Positions 27,150-35,523 of a stretch of 64,000 nt of DNA are shown in pieces. A model generated the notes under the pieces. That model did no database searches. It was not told the DNA's origin and saw only the letters and a list, made by a program, of their open reading frames with translations. Numbering within the stretch: position 1 is the stretch's first letter; each line of letters begins with the position of its first letter. The stretch comes from Nocardioides mangrovi (GTDB lineage: Bacteria; Actinomycetota; Actinomycetes; Propionibacteriales; Nocardioidaceae), in assembly GCF_020073815.1 (NCBI RefSeq), contig NZ_JAIQZJ010000003.1, positions 186,001-250,000 of the forward strand, given 5' to 3'. The translations under genes and the position numbers were made by a program.

Positions 27150-28402
27150 CCCTCGCCGCCGACCGACCCACCCCCACCTCCGAGCAGACCCGGGCCTGGC
27201 CCGGCCTCGAGGTCGTCCCGTCCGGCCCTCGCACCGCGGTCTCGGCCGCCGTCGCCCGCCGGCTCTTCCGGCACGCCGTACGCCGACTGCCGGTCAGCGT
27301 CTCGATCGACGGGGAGCTGCTCGGCACCGGCGGCCCGACGATGGCGGTGCGCCGGCCCGACGAGTTCTTCGCCCGGCTCGGTCGCGACGGGCTGATCGGC
27401 TTCGGCGAGGCCTACCTCACCGGCGCGTGGGAGGCGGAGGACCTCACGGCCTTCCTGACCGTGCTCGCCGCCGACGTCGCCGACCTGATCCCGCGGCCGC
27501 TCCAGCGGCTGCGCGGCGCGGTGCAGCACCGGATGCCGCGCGCCCACCGGACCACCAAGGACCACACCCGCGACCTGATCGCCCACCACTACGACCTCTC
27601 CAACGACCTCTTCCGGCTCTTCCTCGACGAGACGCTCAGCTACTCCTCCGCGCTCTTCGACACCACGCTCTTCGACCCGGCCATCGACCTCGCGACCGCG
27701 CAGCGCCGCAAGATCGACCGCCTGCTCGACGTCACCGGCGTCGGCGGGGGCACCCGCGTGCTCGAGATCGGCACCGGCTGGGGCGAGCTCGCCATCCGCG
27801 CCGCCGCCCGCGGCGCGATGGTCCGCTCGATCACCCTCTCGAGCGAGCAGCAGGCGCTCGCCCGGGAGCGGATCGCCGCGGCCGGGCACGCCGACCGCGT
27901 GCAGGTCGACCTCTGCGACTACCGCGACGCCGCGGGTGAGTACGACGTCGTGGTCAGCGTGGAGATGATCGAGGCCGTCGGGCTGGAGTTCTGGCCGACC
28001 TACTTCTCGACCATCGACGCGCTGCTCGCACCGGGCGGCCGCGCCGGCATCCAGGCGATCCTGATGCCGCACGACCGGATGCTGGCCACCCGCGGCAGCT
28101 TCACCTGGATCAACAAGTACATCTTCCCCGGCGGCTTCCTGCCCTCCGCGCAGGCGATCGACGAGATCACCGCGAAGCACACGACGCTGCGGGTGACCGA
28201 CCGGCTGGCCTTCGGCCTCGACTACGCCGAGACGCTGCGCCGGTGGGACGAGACGTTCCTGGCGCGCGCCGCCGAGGTCCGCGGGCTCGGCTTCGACGAG
28301 ACCTTCCTGCGGATGTGGCACTTCTACCTCTGCTACTCCCGCGCCGGCTTCGCCTCGCGCTACCTCGACGTGCAGCAGCTGCTGCTCACCCGGGAGGCCT
28401 GA
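27146..28402 (+). CDS. cfa: Cyclopropane-fatty-acyl-phospholipid synthase family methyltransferase 1
   Basis: 418 residues, GTG start in the previous stop. The N-terminal ~130 residues are the lipid-binding domain (FGEAYLTGAWEAEDL). The catalytic part has HHYDLSND at 147-154, SYSSALF, the SAM motif VLEIGTGWGELA at 205-216 and SVEMIEAVG. It transfers a methylene or methyl from SAM to a double bond of a phospholipid acyl chain at the membrane. Full length for the family. Whether the product is a cyclopropane or a methyl branch depends on the partner oxidoreductase. Confidence 0.9.
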   Translation: MTLAADRPTPTSEQTRAWPGLEVVPSGPRTAVSAAVARRLFRHAVRRLPVSVSIDGELLGTGGPTMAVRRPDEFFARLGRDGLIGFGEAYLTGAWEAEDLTAFLTVLAADVADLIPRPLQRLRGAVQHRMPRAHRTTKDHTRDLIAHHYDLSNDLFRLFLDETLSYSSALFDTTLFDPAIDLATAQRRKIDRLLDVTGVGGGTRVLEIGTGWGELAIRAAARGAMVRSITLSSEQQALARERIAAAGHADRVQVDLCDYRDAAGEYDVVVSVEMIEAVGLEFWPTYFSTIDALLAPGGRAGIQAILMPHDRMLATRGSFTWINKYIFPGGFLPSAQAIDEITAKHTTLRVTDRLAFGLDYAETLRRWDETFLARAAEVRGLGFDETFLRMWHFYLCYSRAGFASRYLDVQQLLLTREA

Positions 28403-29604
28403 TGGACGTCGCCACCCGTCTCGCCGACGCGGTCGAGCCGTTCGTCGGCGGCGACCTGCCGGTCCGGCTGCGCGCCTGGGACGGCTCCGAGGCCGGCCCC
28501 GCCGACGCGCCGCTCGTCGTGCTGCACTCGCCCGACGCCGTACGCCGCCTGCTGTGGCGGCCCGGCGAGCTCGGTGCCGCCCAGGCCTACGTCACCGGCG
28601 AGCTCGACGTCCCCGGCGACCTGGACGAGGCCCTCACCCACGCCTTCGCGGTGGCCGCGGAACGGGGCCTGCCGCGGCGGCCCGGTCCGCGCGCGGTGCT
28701 GCGTGCCCTCGGCGCGGCCCGTGCCCTCGGCGTGATCGGCCGGCCGCCGCGCACCCCGGCCTCGCAGGTACAGGTCGCGCGCGACCACTACGACTTGTCC
28801 AACGACTTCTACGAGCTCATCCTCGACCCGGCGATGGCCTACTCGTGCGCGTGGTTCGAGCGACCGGACATGTCGCTCGAGGAGGCGCAGCGCGCCAAGC
28901 TCGACCTGGTCTGCACGAAGCTCGGCCTCGAGCCCGGCATGCGGATGCTCGACGTCGGCTGCGGCTGGGGCTCGCTCTCGCTGCACGCCGCCGAGCACTA
29001 CGGCGTCGAGGTCCTCGGGGTCACCATCGCCGGACAGCAGAAGGCGTTCATCGACAAGCGCATCGCCGACCGCGGACTGACCGACCGGGTCGAGATCCGG
29101 GTCCAGGACTACCGCGAGATCCCCCACCTCTCGACGTCCGGGGGCGGCTTCGACGCCGTGGGCTCGCTCGAGATGGGCGAGCACGTCGGACGTCGTCACT
29201 ACGCGACGTACGCCGGCGTCCTGCACCGCGCCGTCCGACCGGGCGGCAGGGTGCTGGTCCAGCAGATGTCGCGGCAGGGCCGCAACGGCGGCAAGCACCC
29301 GGGCGGCGGTCCGTTCATCGAGACCTTCATCGCCCCCGACATGCACATGCGGCCGGTCGGCGAGACGATCGGCTACCTCGAGGCCGCCGGGCTCGAGGTG
29401 CGCGACGTCCAGGCGCTGCGCGAGCACTACGTGACGACGGTGGCCGGCTGGCTCGAGAACTTCGAGGCCCACCTCCCCCAGCTGACCGCGCTCCTCGGCG
29501 AGGAGGTCGTCCGGGTCTGGCGCCTCTACCTCGTCGGCGGCTCGATGGCCTTCCGCGACGGCCGGATGGGAGTCGACCAGATCCTGATGGAGCGGCCGCG
29601 GTGA
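28402..29604 (+). CDS. Cyclopropane-fatty-acyl-phospholipid synthase family methyltransferase 2 (UfaA1-like)
   Basis: 400 residues; its ATG overlaps the first synthase by one base. Motifs: DHYDLSNDFYELILDPAMAYSCAWF region (128-153), SAM motif RMLDVGCGWGSLS at 181-193, SLEMGEHVG and GGPFIETFIAPD. It is only distantly similar to its neighbour, so the two are not a recent duplication and probably act on different bonds or steps. The order with a flavin oxidoreductase recalls UfaA1 (Rv0447c) and the 10-methyl fatty acid genes of actinobacteria (tuberculostearic acid). Product is inferred. Confidence 0.88.
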   Translation: MDVATRLADAVEPFVGGDLPVRLRAWDGSEAGPADAPLVVLHSPDAVRRLLWRPGELGAAQAYVTGELDVPGDLDEALTHAFAVAAERGLPRRPGPRAVLRALGAARALGVIGRPPRTPASQVQVARDHYDLSNDFYELILDPAMAYSCAWFERPDMSLEEAQRAKLDLVCTKLGLEPGMRMLDVGCGWGSLSLHAAEHYGVEVLGVTIAGQQKAFIDKRIADRGLTDRVEIRVQDYREIPHLSTSGGGFDAVGSLEMGEHVGRRHYATYAGVLHRAVRPGGRVLVQQMSRQGRNGGKHPGGGPFIETFIAPDMHMRPVGETIGYLEAAGLEVRDVQALREHYVTTVAGWLENFEAHLPQLTALLGEEVVRVWRLYLVGGSMAFRDGRMGVDQILMERPR

Positions 29605-30380
29605 ACGGCCTCCTGCCGGTCGCGGGTCTCTCGCTGGCCGCGGCCGCGATCGTGATGACCCTGACGGCGTACACCGCCCGCCGCACCGGCCGGGTCTCCG
29701 TCGTCGACACCGCGTGGGGCATCGCACTGCTCGCGGTCGCCCTGGTCTGCGCGGTCCTCGCCGGCACCTGGCAGTCGTGGCTGCTGGTCGTGCTGGTCGG
29801 CTTCTGGGCCGGCCGGCTGTCCTCCCACATCTTCACCCGCTCCCGCGGCCACGGCGAGGACCCGCGCTACGAGAAGCTCCTCGGCGGCAGCCTCGACGAG
29901 GTCGGCATGGGCGTGGCGGTCCGCAAGGTCTTCCTGGTCCAGGGCGCGGCCGTCTGGCTGGTCTCGCTGCCGCTCCAGGGCGCGGCGGTCGCCGGCCCGG
30001 ACCGGGGGTGGGTGGTCTGGGTCGGCGTCGCCGTCTGGGTCCTCGGCGTGGTCTTCGAGACCGTCGGTGACGCCCAGCTCAAGGCCTACAAGGCCGACCC
30101 CGACCGCGGGCCCGTGATGGACCGCGGCCTGTGGTCGTGGACGCGCCACCCCAACTACTTCGGCGACGCCTGCGTCTGGTGGGGCATCTGGCTGGCCGGC
30201 GGCGTCGCGTCCGGGTGGGTCCCGGGCCTGGTCACCGTGCTCTCGCCGGTCGCGATGACGGTCTGGCTGGTGTGGATCACCGGCGCCCGGCTGCTCGAGC
30301 AGACGATGATGCAGCGGCCGGGCTACCCGGAGTACGCCGCGCGCACCTCGATGTTCGTGCCGCTCCCGCCGAAGGGTTAG
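29601..30380 (+). CDS. DUF1295 membrane protein
   Basis: 259 residues, GTG start overlapping the synthase by 4 nt. About six hydrophobic segments; the C-terminal half has the steroid-reductase-like signature of DUF1295 (GLWSWTRHPNYFGDACVWWGIW, ending RPGYPEYAARTSMF). Related proteins are membrane reductases or methyltransferases that bind NADPH or SAM. It is the last gene of the SigK operon, matching Rv0446c. A role in reducing the modified fatty acid is inference. Confidence 0.87.
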   Translation: MNGLLPVAGLSLAAAAIVMTLTAYTARRTGRVSVVDTAWGIALLAVALVCAVLAGTWQSWLLVVLVGFWAGRLSSHIFTRSRGHGEDPRYEKLLGGSLDEVGMGVAVRKVFLVQGAAVWLVSLPLQGAAVAGPDRGWVVWVGVAVWVLGVVFETVGDAQLKAYKADPDRGPVMDRGLWSWTRHPNYFGDACVWWGIWLAGGVASGWVPGLVTVLSPVAMTVWLVWITGARLLEQTMMQRPGYPEYAARTSMFVPLPPKG

Positions 30381-30757
30381 GACTCCTCGCCGGCCTCGCG
30401 CTGGCGCTTCTTCTGCTCCTCGTAGGCCTTGCGCTGCGCCTCGGCGCGCTCGCGGACCTGACGGAGGAACTCCGCGTCCTTCTCGGGGTCGACCGCGGCC
30501 GCGCGGCCCGGCCGGTCGTACTCCGGGAACGCCGGCTGGTCGCGCTCGTGCGCCGAGGGCCGGCGCACGCCGCTCTCGGGACGCCCGGCCGCCAGCCAGG
30601 CGATCGACCCGACGAGCGGGAAGAACAGGATGATCAGGACCCATCCGACCTTGGGCAGGTTGCGGATGCGGTCCGACGGGCTGCCGATCGCGTCCACCAG
30701 GCAGAAGACCCAGAGGGCGAACACCACGACACCGAGAAGTCCCTCGAGCTTGATCAC
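30377..30757 (-). CDS. PLDc_N domain small membrane protein
   Basis: 126 residues, GTG start. Two hydrophobic segments (LLGVVVFALWVFCLVDAI and KVGWVLIILFFPLVGSIAWL) form the phospholipase D/nuclease N-terminal domain, found alone in many actinobacteria. A charged helical tail (RERAEAQRKAYEEQKKRQRE) should be cytoplasmic. It ends inside the DUF1295 stop region, convergent, with 4 nt shared and no terminator between. Function unknown. Confidence 0.8.
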   Translation of the reverse strand: MIKLEGLLGVVVFALWVFCLVDAIGSPSDRIRNLPKVGWVLIILFFPLVGSIAWLAAGRPESGVRRPSAHERDQPAFPEYDRPGRAAAVDPEKDAEFLRQVRERAEAQRKAYEEQKKRQREAGEES

Positions 30758-30816
30758 GGCGCCGAGTGTCCCCCATCGGGGTGGCTCGTGGGGTCACTTC
30801 GCGTGACACTCGGGAG

Positions 30817-31383
30817 ATGGCCGACCCCGACCGGGTGGCGGACGCGTTCCGGGCCGCCCCGCGCGTGTGGTTCCTGCCCGCGGGCGAGCGGCACCGCGCG
30901 GCGTACGACGGCCCGATCCCGATCGGCCACGAGCAGACCAGCTCCCAGCCGCGCACGGTCGAGGCGATGCTGCGGCTGCTGGACGTGCGGGCCGGGCAGC
31001 GGGTGCTCGACGTCGGCTCCGGGTCGGGGTGGACGACCGCGCTGCTCGCGGCGCTGGTCGGGCCGGACGGCACCGTGCTCGGGCTCGAGCGGGTGCCGGA
31101 GCTGGTCGCCTTCGGCCGCGAGAACCTCGCGCGCGGATCCTGGCCGTGGGCGCGGATCGACCCGGCCGACCCGGACCGGCTCGGCGACCCCGCGGGCGCG
31201 CCGTACGACCGGGTGCTGGTGTCCGCGGAGGCGGGCGAGCTGCCCGGCGACCTCGTCACGCAGCTCGCCCCGGACGGGAGGATGGTGATCCCCGTCCGGG
31301 GCGAGATGCTGCTGGTCGAGCCGACCGCCGGTGCGCCGCGGGTCACGACGCACGGGCGCTACCGGTTCGTGCCGTTGCGGTGA
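30817..31383 (+). CDS. Protein-L-isoaspartate O-methyltransferase-like protein
   Basis: 188 residues from ATG 30817. The fold begins with PIPIGHEQTSSQPRTVEAML, the typical isoaspartyl methyltransferase entry, then SAM motif VLDVGSGSGWTTALLA and YDRVLVSAEAGELP. These enzymes methylate damaged aspartyl residues for repair. It is shorter than the usual 210-230 residues and its DNA has no clear ribosome site before the ATG, so the start could be upstream or leaderless. Other PIMT-fold methyltransferases are an alternative. Confidence 0.75.
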   Translation: MADPDRVADAFRAAPRVWFLPAGERHRAAYDGPIPIGHEQTSSQPRTVEAMLRLLDVRAGQRVLDVGSGSGWTTALLAALVGPDGTVLGLERVPELVAFGRENLARGSWPWARIDPADPDRLGDPAGAPYDRVLVSAEAGELPGDLVTQLAPDGRMVIPVRGEMLLVEPTAGAPRVTTHGRYRFVPLR

Positions 31384-31393
31384 GCCGGTCGGC

Positions 31394-32038
31394 TCAGAGC
31401 GCCCGGCTGCTGGTCGCGTAGGCCTGCGCCTCGAACGCTCGCCAGTGCGACTCGTTCACGTACCGCCACGTGCCGCTGACCGTGTAGTCGGACTGCCAGT
31501 GGCCGCGGAAGCAGACGGTGTGGGTGCACACGTGGAACGCGTTGCCGCTCACCGGGCCGCTGCCGATCAGGTTGTGGTCGATGTGGACGTGGTTGACCGA
31601 GCCGTGGGCGTAGCCGAACTTGACGCTGAGCCCGCTGTGGTCGCGCCCCATGTAGGAGCCGACGTACGGCGTGATCACGCTGGTGCTCACCGAGAAGGCG
31701 GTCCAGTGCGAGGACCCGCCGTGGCGCCAGAAGCCCTGGATGTGCTTGTCGGTGACCCACTGGCCCTTGGTGCACCAGCCGCCGTGACAGGTCTCGTGCC
31801 ACATGCCGTTCGAGACGTGAGCCCCGCCGAAGGACTGGCTGCCGACCATGAGGTGGGTGACCTGGTTGCCGTGGAAGGTCAGCGACACCAGCCGGCCGCC
31901 GTGGTCGACGCCGGAGTAGCTGCCGTTCGCCGGGATGACGCTGGCCGAGGCCGGGCCGCTGGTGGCCACGGTGATGCCGATCAGGCCGGCCGCACTCAGC
32001 AGCAGGGCGGCCAGCACGGACACGAGCTTGCGATGCAT
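31394..32038 (-). CDS. Secreted protein with two tandem copies of an unrecognised Cys/His/Trp domain
   Basis: 214 residues, ATG 32038 with GAGGAG six bases upstream. Signal peptide about 1-33 (ASAS cut). The mature part is an internal duplication: residues ~39-115 and ~127-202 share GSYxGxDHxG at the start, a close Cys pair (84/89 in CHGGWC and 171/176 in CTHTVC), GxW, then GxW and SHWxAF at the end. Each unit thus likely forms a small disulfide-stabilised beta barrel. I do not recognise the family; it distantly recalls secreted beta-barrel domains of actinobacteria that begin GxYxG. No catalytic motif is evident. Confidence 0.8.
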   Translation of the reverse strand: MHRKLVSVLAALLLSAAGLIGITVATSGPASASVIPANGSYSGVDHGGRLVSLTFHGNQVTHLMVGSQSFGGAHVSNGMWHETCHGGWCTKGQWVTDKHIQGFWRHGGSSHWTAFSVSTSVITPYVGSYMGRDHSGLSVKFGYAHGSVNHVHIDHNLIGSGPVSGNAFHVCTHTVCFRGHWQSDYTVSGTWRYVNESHWRAFEAQAYATSSRAL

Positions 32039-32118
32039 AGGGGCTCCTCGTGGTGGGGGATGGACAGCGCGAGCCCGAGCGGCACCGGTTGCCGACGCTA
32101 GGGCGCCGGCGGCTGTGG

Positions 32119-32140
32119 GTGTGTCGGGTTCCTGACACAC
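32119..32140. promoter_or_regulatory. Inverted repeat between divergent genes
   Basis: GTGTGTC and GACACAC, 7-bp perfect arms with an 8-nt spacer, lie 80 nt before the secreted protein start and 85 nt before the phosphatase start. A candidate operator; the remainder of 32039-32224 shows no other structure. Confidence 0.4.
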
Positions 32141-32224
32141 GGCCGAAACATCCGCTCCGGTCCAGACAGATGCGCGTCCGGTCCTGGTCACCCCCGAGTC
32201 ACCCCGCACCCCTATCCTGCGCAG

Positions 32225-33010
32225 GTGACCGACACGCACCCGTCCTCCCGGCCGATGCCCGAGGAGCTGATCCGGCTCGCCTCGGCCGACAACTTCCGCG
32301 ACGTCGCCGGCACCGGCACCGGCTACCCGGTGGCCGGCGGTCGGATGCGGCGCGGGATCTTCTTCCGCTCCAACGAGCTCCAGCTGACCGCAGCGGACGC
32401 CGGTGCGCTCGCCGACCTCGGCGTCGCGATCATCCACGACCTCCGCAGCTCGATGGAGGTCGACGCGCACCCCGACGCCGAGGTGCCCGGCGCGACCTGG
32501 CAGCACGTCGAGGTCACCGGCATCCCCACCGAGATGGTGCAGGGCCTCGCCGACGCCGGGGCGGCGGCGCGGGTGATGCGCGAGGTGTACGACGCTTTCG
32601 TCGTCTCGCCCGCGGCCCGCGCGTCCTACGCCCGGCTGCTCACCGACCTCGCGACCGGCCCGCTGCCGCAGCTCTTCCACTGCACGGCCGGGAAGGACCG
32701 GACCGGCTGGGCGTCCGCGCTGCTGCTGGAGGTCGCCGGCGCCGACCGCGCGACGATCCTGGCCGACTACCTCCTCACCAACGACGTCTCCGCCGCAACC
32801 CGGACGAAGTACCTCGGGATGATCGAGGAGCACCTCGGCCCGGACGCCGTGGCGGTCTACGAGCCGACGATGGTCGTGGACGAGTCCTACCTCCAGGCGG
32901 CCTACGACAAGGTCGCCGAGCACTACGGCTCGGTCGACGGCTACCTCCGCGAGGGCCTCGGCCTCGACGACGAGGTCCTCGGCGCGATTCGCAGCCGACT
33001 CGTGGCCTGA
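32225..33010 (+). CDS. Tyrosine/lipid phosphatase, PtpB-like
   Basis: 261 residues, GTG start. The N-terminal NFRDVAGTG motif and the P-loop HCTAGKDRTG (Cys153, Arg159, with Lys and Asp in the loop) define the MptpB family of bacterial phosphatases that act on phosphotyrosine and phosphoinositides. Length and motif spacing are normal. Members can be secreted, though no signal peptide is seen. It is followed after 16 nt by the GT39 gene. Substrate cannot be read from sequence. Confidence 0.88.
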   Translation: MTDTHPSSRPMPEELIRLASADNFRDVAGTGTGYPVAGGRMRRGIFFRSNELQLTAADAGALADLGVAIIHDLRSSMEVDAHPDAEVPGATWQHVEVTGIPTEMVQGLADAGAAARVMREVYDAFVVSPAARASYARLLTDLATGPLPQLFHCTAGKDRTGWASALLLEVAGADRATILADYLLTNDVSAATRTKYLGMIEEHLGPDAVAVYEPTMVVDESYLQAAYDKVAEHYGSVDGYLREGLGLDDEVLGAIRSRLVA

Positions 33011-33026
33011 GCCCCACACTGGTCAG

Positions 33027-34490
33027 GTGACCCGACCTGCGTACGCCGCGCGCGAGGTCGGCGCCGTCTGCGCGGTGCTCGCCGCGGGTCTCCTCGCCCT
33101 GTCCGCCCGCTACGGCCCGCACCGCGACGAGCTCTACTTCGTGGTCGCCGGGCACCACCCCGCCTGGGGCTACCCGGACCAGCCTGCCGTCACGCCCCTG
33201 GTCGCCGCGCTCGCCGACTCGATCGCGCCGTCGCACCTGGTGGTGCTGCGGGCCGCGAGCATCCTGGCCGTGGTCGGCGTGGTGCTGCTGGCGGTGCAGC
33301 AGGCCCGGTTGCTCGGGGCGCAGCGCGCGGGCCAGGTGCTCACCGCCGCCAGCGTCGGCTTCTCCGCACTCGTCCCGGGGCTCGGGCACCTGCTCTCCAC
33401 CGCGACCTTCGACCTGCTCGCCTGGACCGCGGTGCTCGTGGTCGTCACCCAGTCGCTGGTCGACGACCGACCGCGCCTGTGGCTGCTCGCCGGCGCGATC
33501 GCCGGCGTCGGCCTGAACAACAAGCACGCCGTTGCCTTCTGCCTCCTCGGCGTCCTGGTCGGCGTCGCGGTCGTCCGCGAGACCCGAGCGGTGCTGCGCA
33601 CGCCGTGGCCCTGGCTGGCAGGCCTCCTGGCGCTGGCGATGTGGCTGCCCAACCTGGTCTGGCAGGCCCGCCACGACTGGCCGGTCTTCGCGCTGTCCGC
33701 CGACATCGCCGACGAGTACGGCGGGGTGGGCGGCCGGATCAGCATGGTGCTCGAGGCGTTCATCATGTTCAGCCCGCTCATCGGGATCGTCTGGATCCTC
33801 GGCATCGTCCAGCTGCTCCGCCGCCCGGAGTGGGTCCGCACCCGACCGGTCGCGATCGCGTTCCTGGTGGTGCTCGCCGTCTTCCTGGTGACCGGCGGCA
33901 AGGGCTACTACCTCGCCGGGCTCGTCCCGCCGCTGATCGCCGCCGGCTGCACGGTCCTCGCGGCCTCCCGCTCGCGTCGGGGCGTGACTCGGCTCGGGGC
34001 CGTGCTCGTCGCCTCGGCCGCGGTCGCCTACCCCGCCGTCCTGCCGGTCCTGCCCGCCGGGACCTTCGCAGGCTCCCCCTGGGAGCAGGTCAATGACGAC
34101 CAGCTCGACACCATCGGGTGGCCGGGCTACGCCGACCAGGTGCGCGCCGTCGTCGACGGGCTGAGCCCCGAGGACCGCCGTACCGCGGTGATCTTCACCG
34201 GCAACTACGGCGAGGCGGGCGCGATGTCCTGGTACGACGTCGGGCTGCCGGTCTACAGCGGCCACAACGGCTACCGCGCCTGGGGCCCGCCGCCCGACTC
34301 CGCGTCCCCGGTGGTCGTCGTCTACCAGGGCTCGCCCGCGGGCGACTTCGAGGGCTGCACGCTCGAAGCCCGGCTGCGGAACTCCGCCGGCGCCGACAAC
34401 GAGGAGGTCGGCGCCGGGGTCTGGGTCTGCGACGGGCCGGCCGGCTCGTGGTCCGAGGCCTGGCCGGACCTGGTGCACTACGACGCGTGA
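33027..34490 (+). CDS. GT39-type (ArnT/PMT-like) membrane glycosyltransferase
   Basis: 487 residues, GTG start. About ten transmembrane segments. The first loop carries the conserved acidic motif in RYGPHRDELYFVVAGHHPAWGY (DEL), the usual catalytic region of PMT_2 family transferases that move a sugar from a polyprenyl phosphate onto an extracytoplasmic acceptor. The last ~130 residues are an extracytoplasmic domain. It overlaps the convergent YihY-like gene by 13 nt. Acceptor (protein or envelope glycan) unknown. Confidence 0.85.
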   Translation: MTRPAYAAREVGAVCAVLAAGLLALSARYGPHRDELYFVVAGHHPAWGYPDQPAVTPLVAALADSIAPSHLVVLRAASILAVVGVVLLAVQQARLLGAQRAGQVLTAASVGFSALVPGLGHLLSTATFDLLAWTAVLVVVTQSLVDDRPRLWLLAGAIAGVGLNNKHAVAFCLLGVLVGVAVVRETRAVLRTPWPWLAGLLALAMWLPNLVWQARHDWPVFALSADIADEYGGVGGRISMVLEAFIMFSPLIGIVWILGIVQLLRRPEWVRTRPVAIAFLVVLAVFLVTGGKGYYLAGLVPPLIAAGCTVLAASRSRRGVTRLGAVLVASAAVAYPAVLPVLPAGTFAGSPWEQVNDDQLDTIGWPGYADQVRAVVDGLSPEDRRTAVIFTGNYGEAGAMSWYDVGLPVYSGHNGYRAWGPPPDSASPVVVVYQGSPAGDFEGCTLEARLRNSAGADNEEVGAGVWVCDGPAGSWSEAWPDLVHYDA

Positions 34491-35503
34491 TCTGCGTCGT
34501 CGTCCGGCTCCTCGGCGATGATCCGCATCTTCATGGTGTCGGTGAAGGTGACCTCGACGGTCTCAAAGCCCTTGTGGCGCTGGGCTCTCGCGTACCCGAT
34601 GTAGGCGCGGCGGTCGGCGTCGGTGAGCTCGACGTGGTCGGTGAAGGGCGTCAGCAGGGCCCGCGGCCAGAGCCGTCGCTCGAGCACGACGTTGACCTCG
34701 ATGCCGAGCACACCGATGACGGCGGTCAGCCAGATCAGCCCGATGAGGCCGAGGACCAGGCCGAAGGTCTGGTTCATCTGGCTGGTCTCGGTGAGCACGT
34801 TGGTGACATAGGCGGTGCCGAGCTTCTGCAGCCCGATCCACAGGAGCGACGCGGTGACGGCACCGGGCACGGAGCCGCGCCAGATGTTGTGGCTGCGGGC
34901 CGCGCCCACCCGGAAGAGCAGGGTGAGGACGGCGGTGTTGACCACGACGGTCAGCAGCGTGATCGGCCACCGGTAGGAGGAGATCGAGTCGCCGAGCACG
35001 TCGGTGTTGGCGGCGAGGGTCGAGAGCACCGAGATGACGAGCACCGCGACGCCGGCGGTCATCAGGAGGAGGAGGCTCTTGAGCCGGAGCAGCACCGGGT
35101 TGGGGCGGCTGTTGCGCGGCACCGACCAGGCGATGTTGAGGGCGTTCTGGAGTGCCTGTCCGAGCCCGAGCGCGCCGTACAGCGCCACGAGGCCACCGAC
35201 GACGATCGCGGCGGTCGAGCCGGTCAGGCCCTCGGGGGTGCCGAGCTGGTCGCCGATGATCGGGAACTGCGCGAGCGCGGAGTCCAGGAGGTCCTGCGCG
35301 CGCTCGGGGTTGCCCTGGAGGAAGAAGCCGAGGATCGAGGAGCCGAGCAGCAGCAGCGGGAAGATCGCGATGAACGCGTAGTAGGTGATGATCGCGGCGA
35401 GGTAGTTGCCCTGGTCGTCGAAGTACTTGTAGATCACCGCGAGCGGGTAGCCGAGCACCGAGAAGCGGCGTTGCGTCCGGTCGACGGCATCGATCGCTCC
35501 CAC
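34478..35503 (-). CDS. YihY/BrkB family inner membrane protein
   Basis: 341 residues from GTG 35503 (GGATAGG nine bases upstream; TTG 35512 is possible). Six transmembrane segments with the family entry YKYFDDQGNYLAAIITYYAF and the central ALYGALGLGQALQNALNIAW and EINVVLERRLWPRAL-type motifs (here EVNVVLERRLWPRAL). These proteins were once thought to be RNase BN; they are likely lipid or solute transporters. It lies 20 nt after the AhpD-like gene and may belong to the dinB transcript. Confidence 0.87.
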   Translation of the reverse strand: MGAIDAVDRTQRRFSVLGYPLAVIYKYFDDQGNYLAAIITYYAFIAIFPLLLLGSSILGFFLQGNPERAQDLLDSALAQFPIIGDQLGTPEGLTGSTAAIVVGGLVALYGALGLGQALQNALNIAWSVPRNSRPNPVLLRLKSLLLLMTAGVAVLVISVLSTLAANTDVLGDSISSYRWPITLLTVVVNTAVLTLLFRVGAARSHNIWRGSVPGAVTASLLWIGLQKLGTAYVTNVLTETSQMNQTFGLVLGLIGLIWLTAVIGVLGIEVNVVLERRLWPRALLTPFTDHVELTDADRRAYIGYARAQRHKGFETVEVTFTDTMKMRIIAEEPDDDADHAS

Positions 35504-35523
35504 GACCGACAACCTATCCGGGC

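Noticed and set aside
23168..30380. Photo-oxidative RpoE/ChrR type sigma system instead of SigK
   Set aside because: The anti-sigma has an RskA extracytoplasmic domain and a membrane helix, and the gene order matches the mycobacterial SigK locus, although the lipid genes are shared between both systems.
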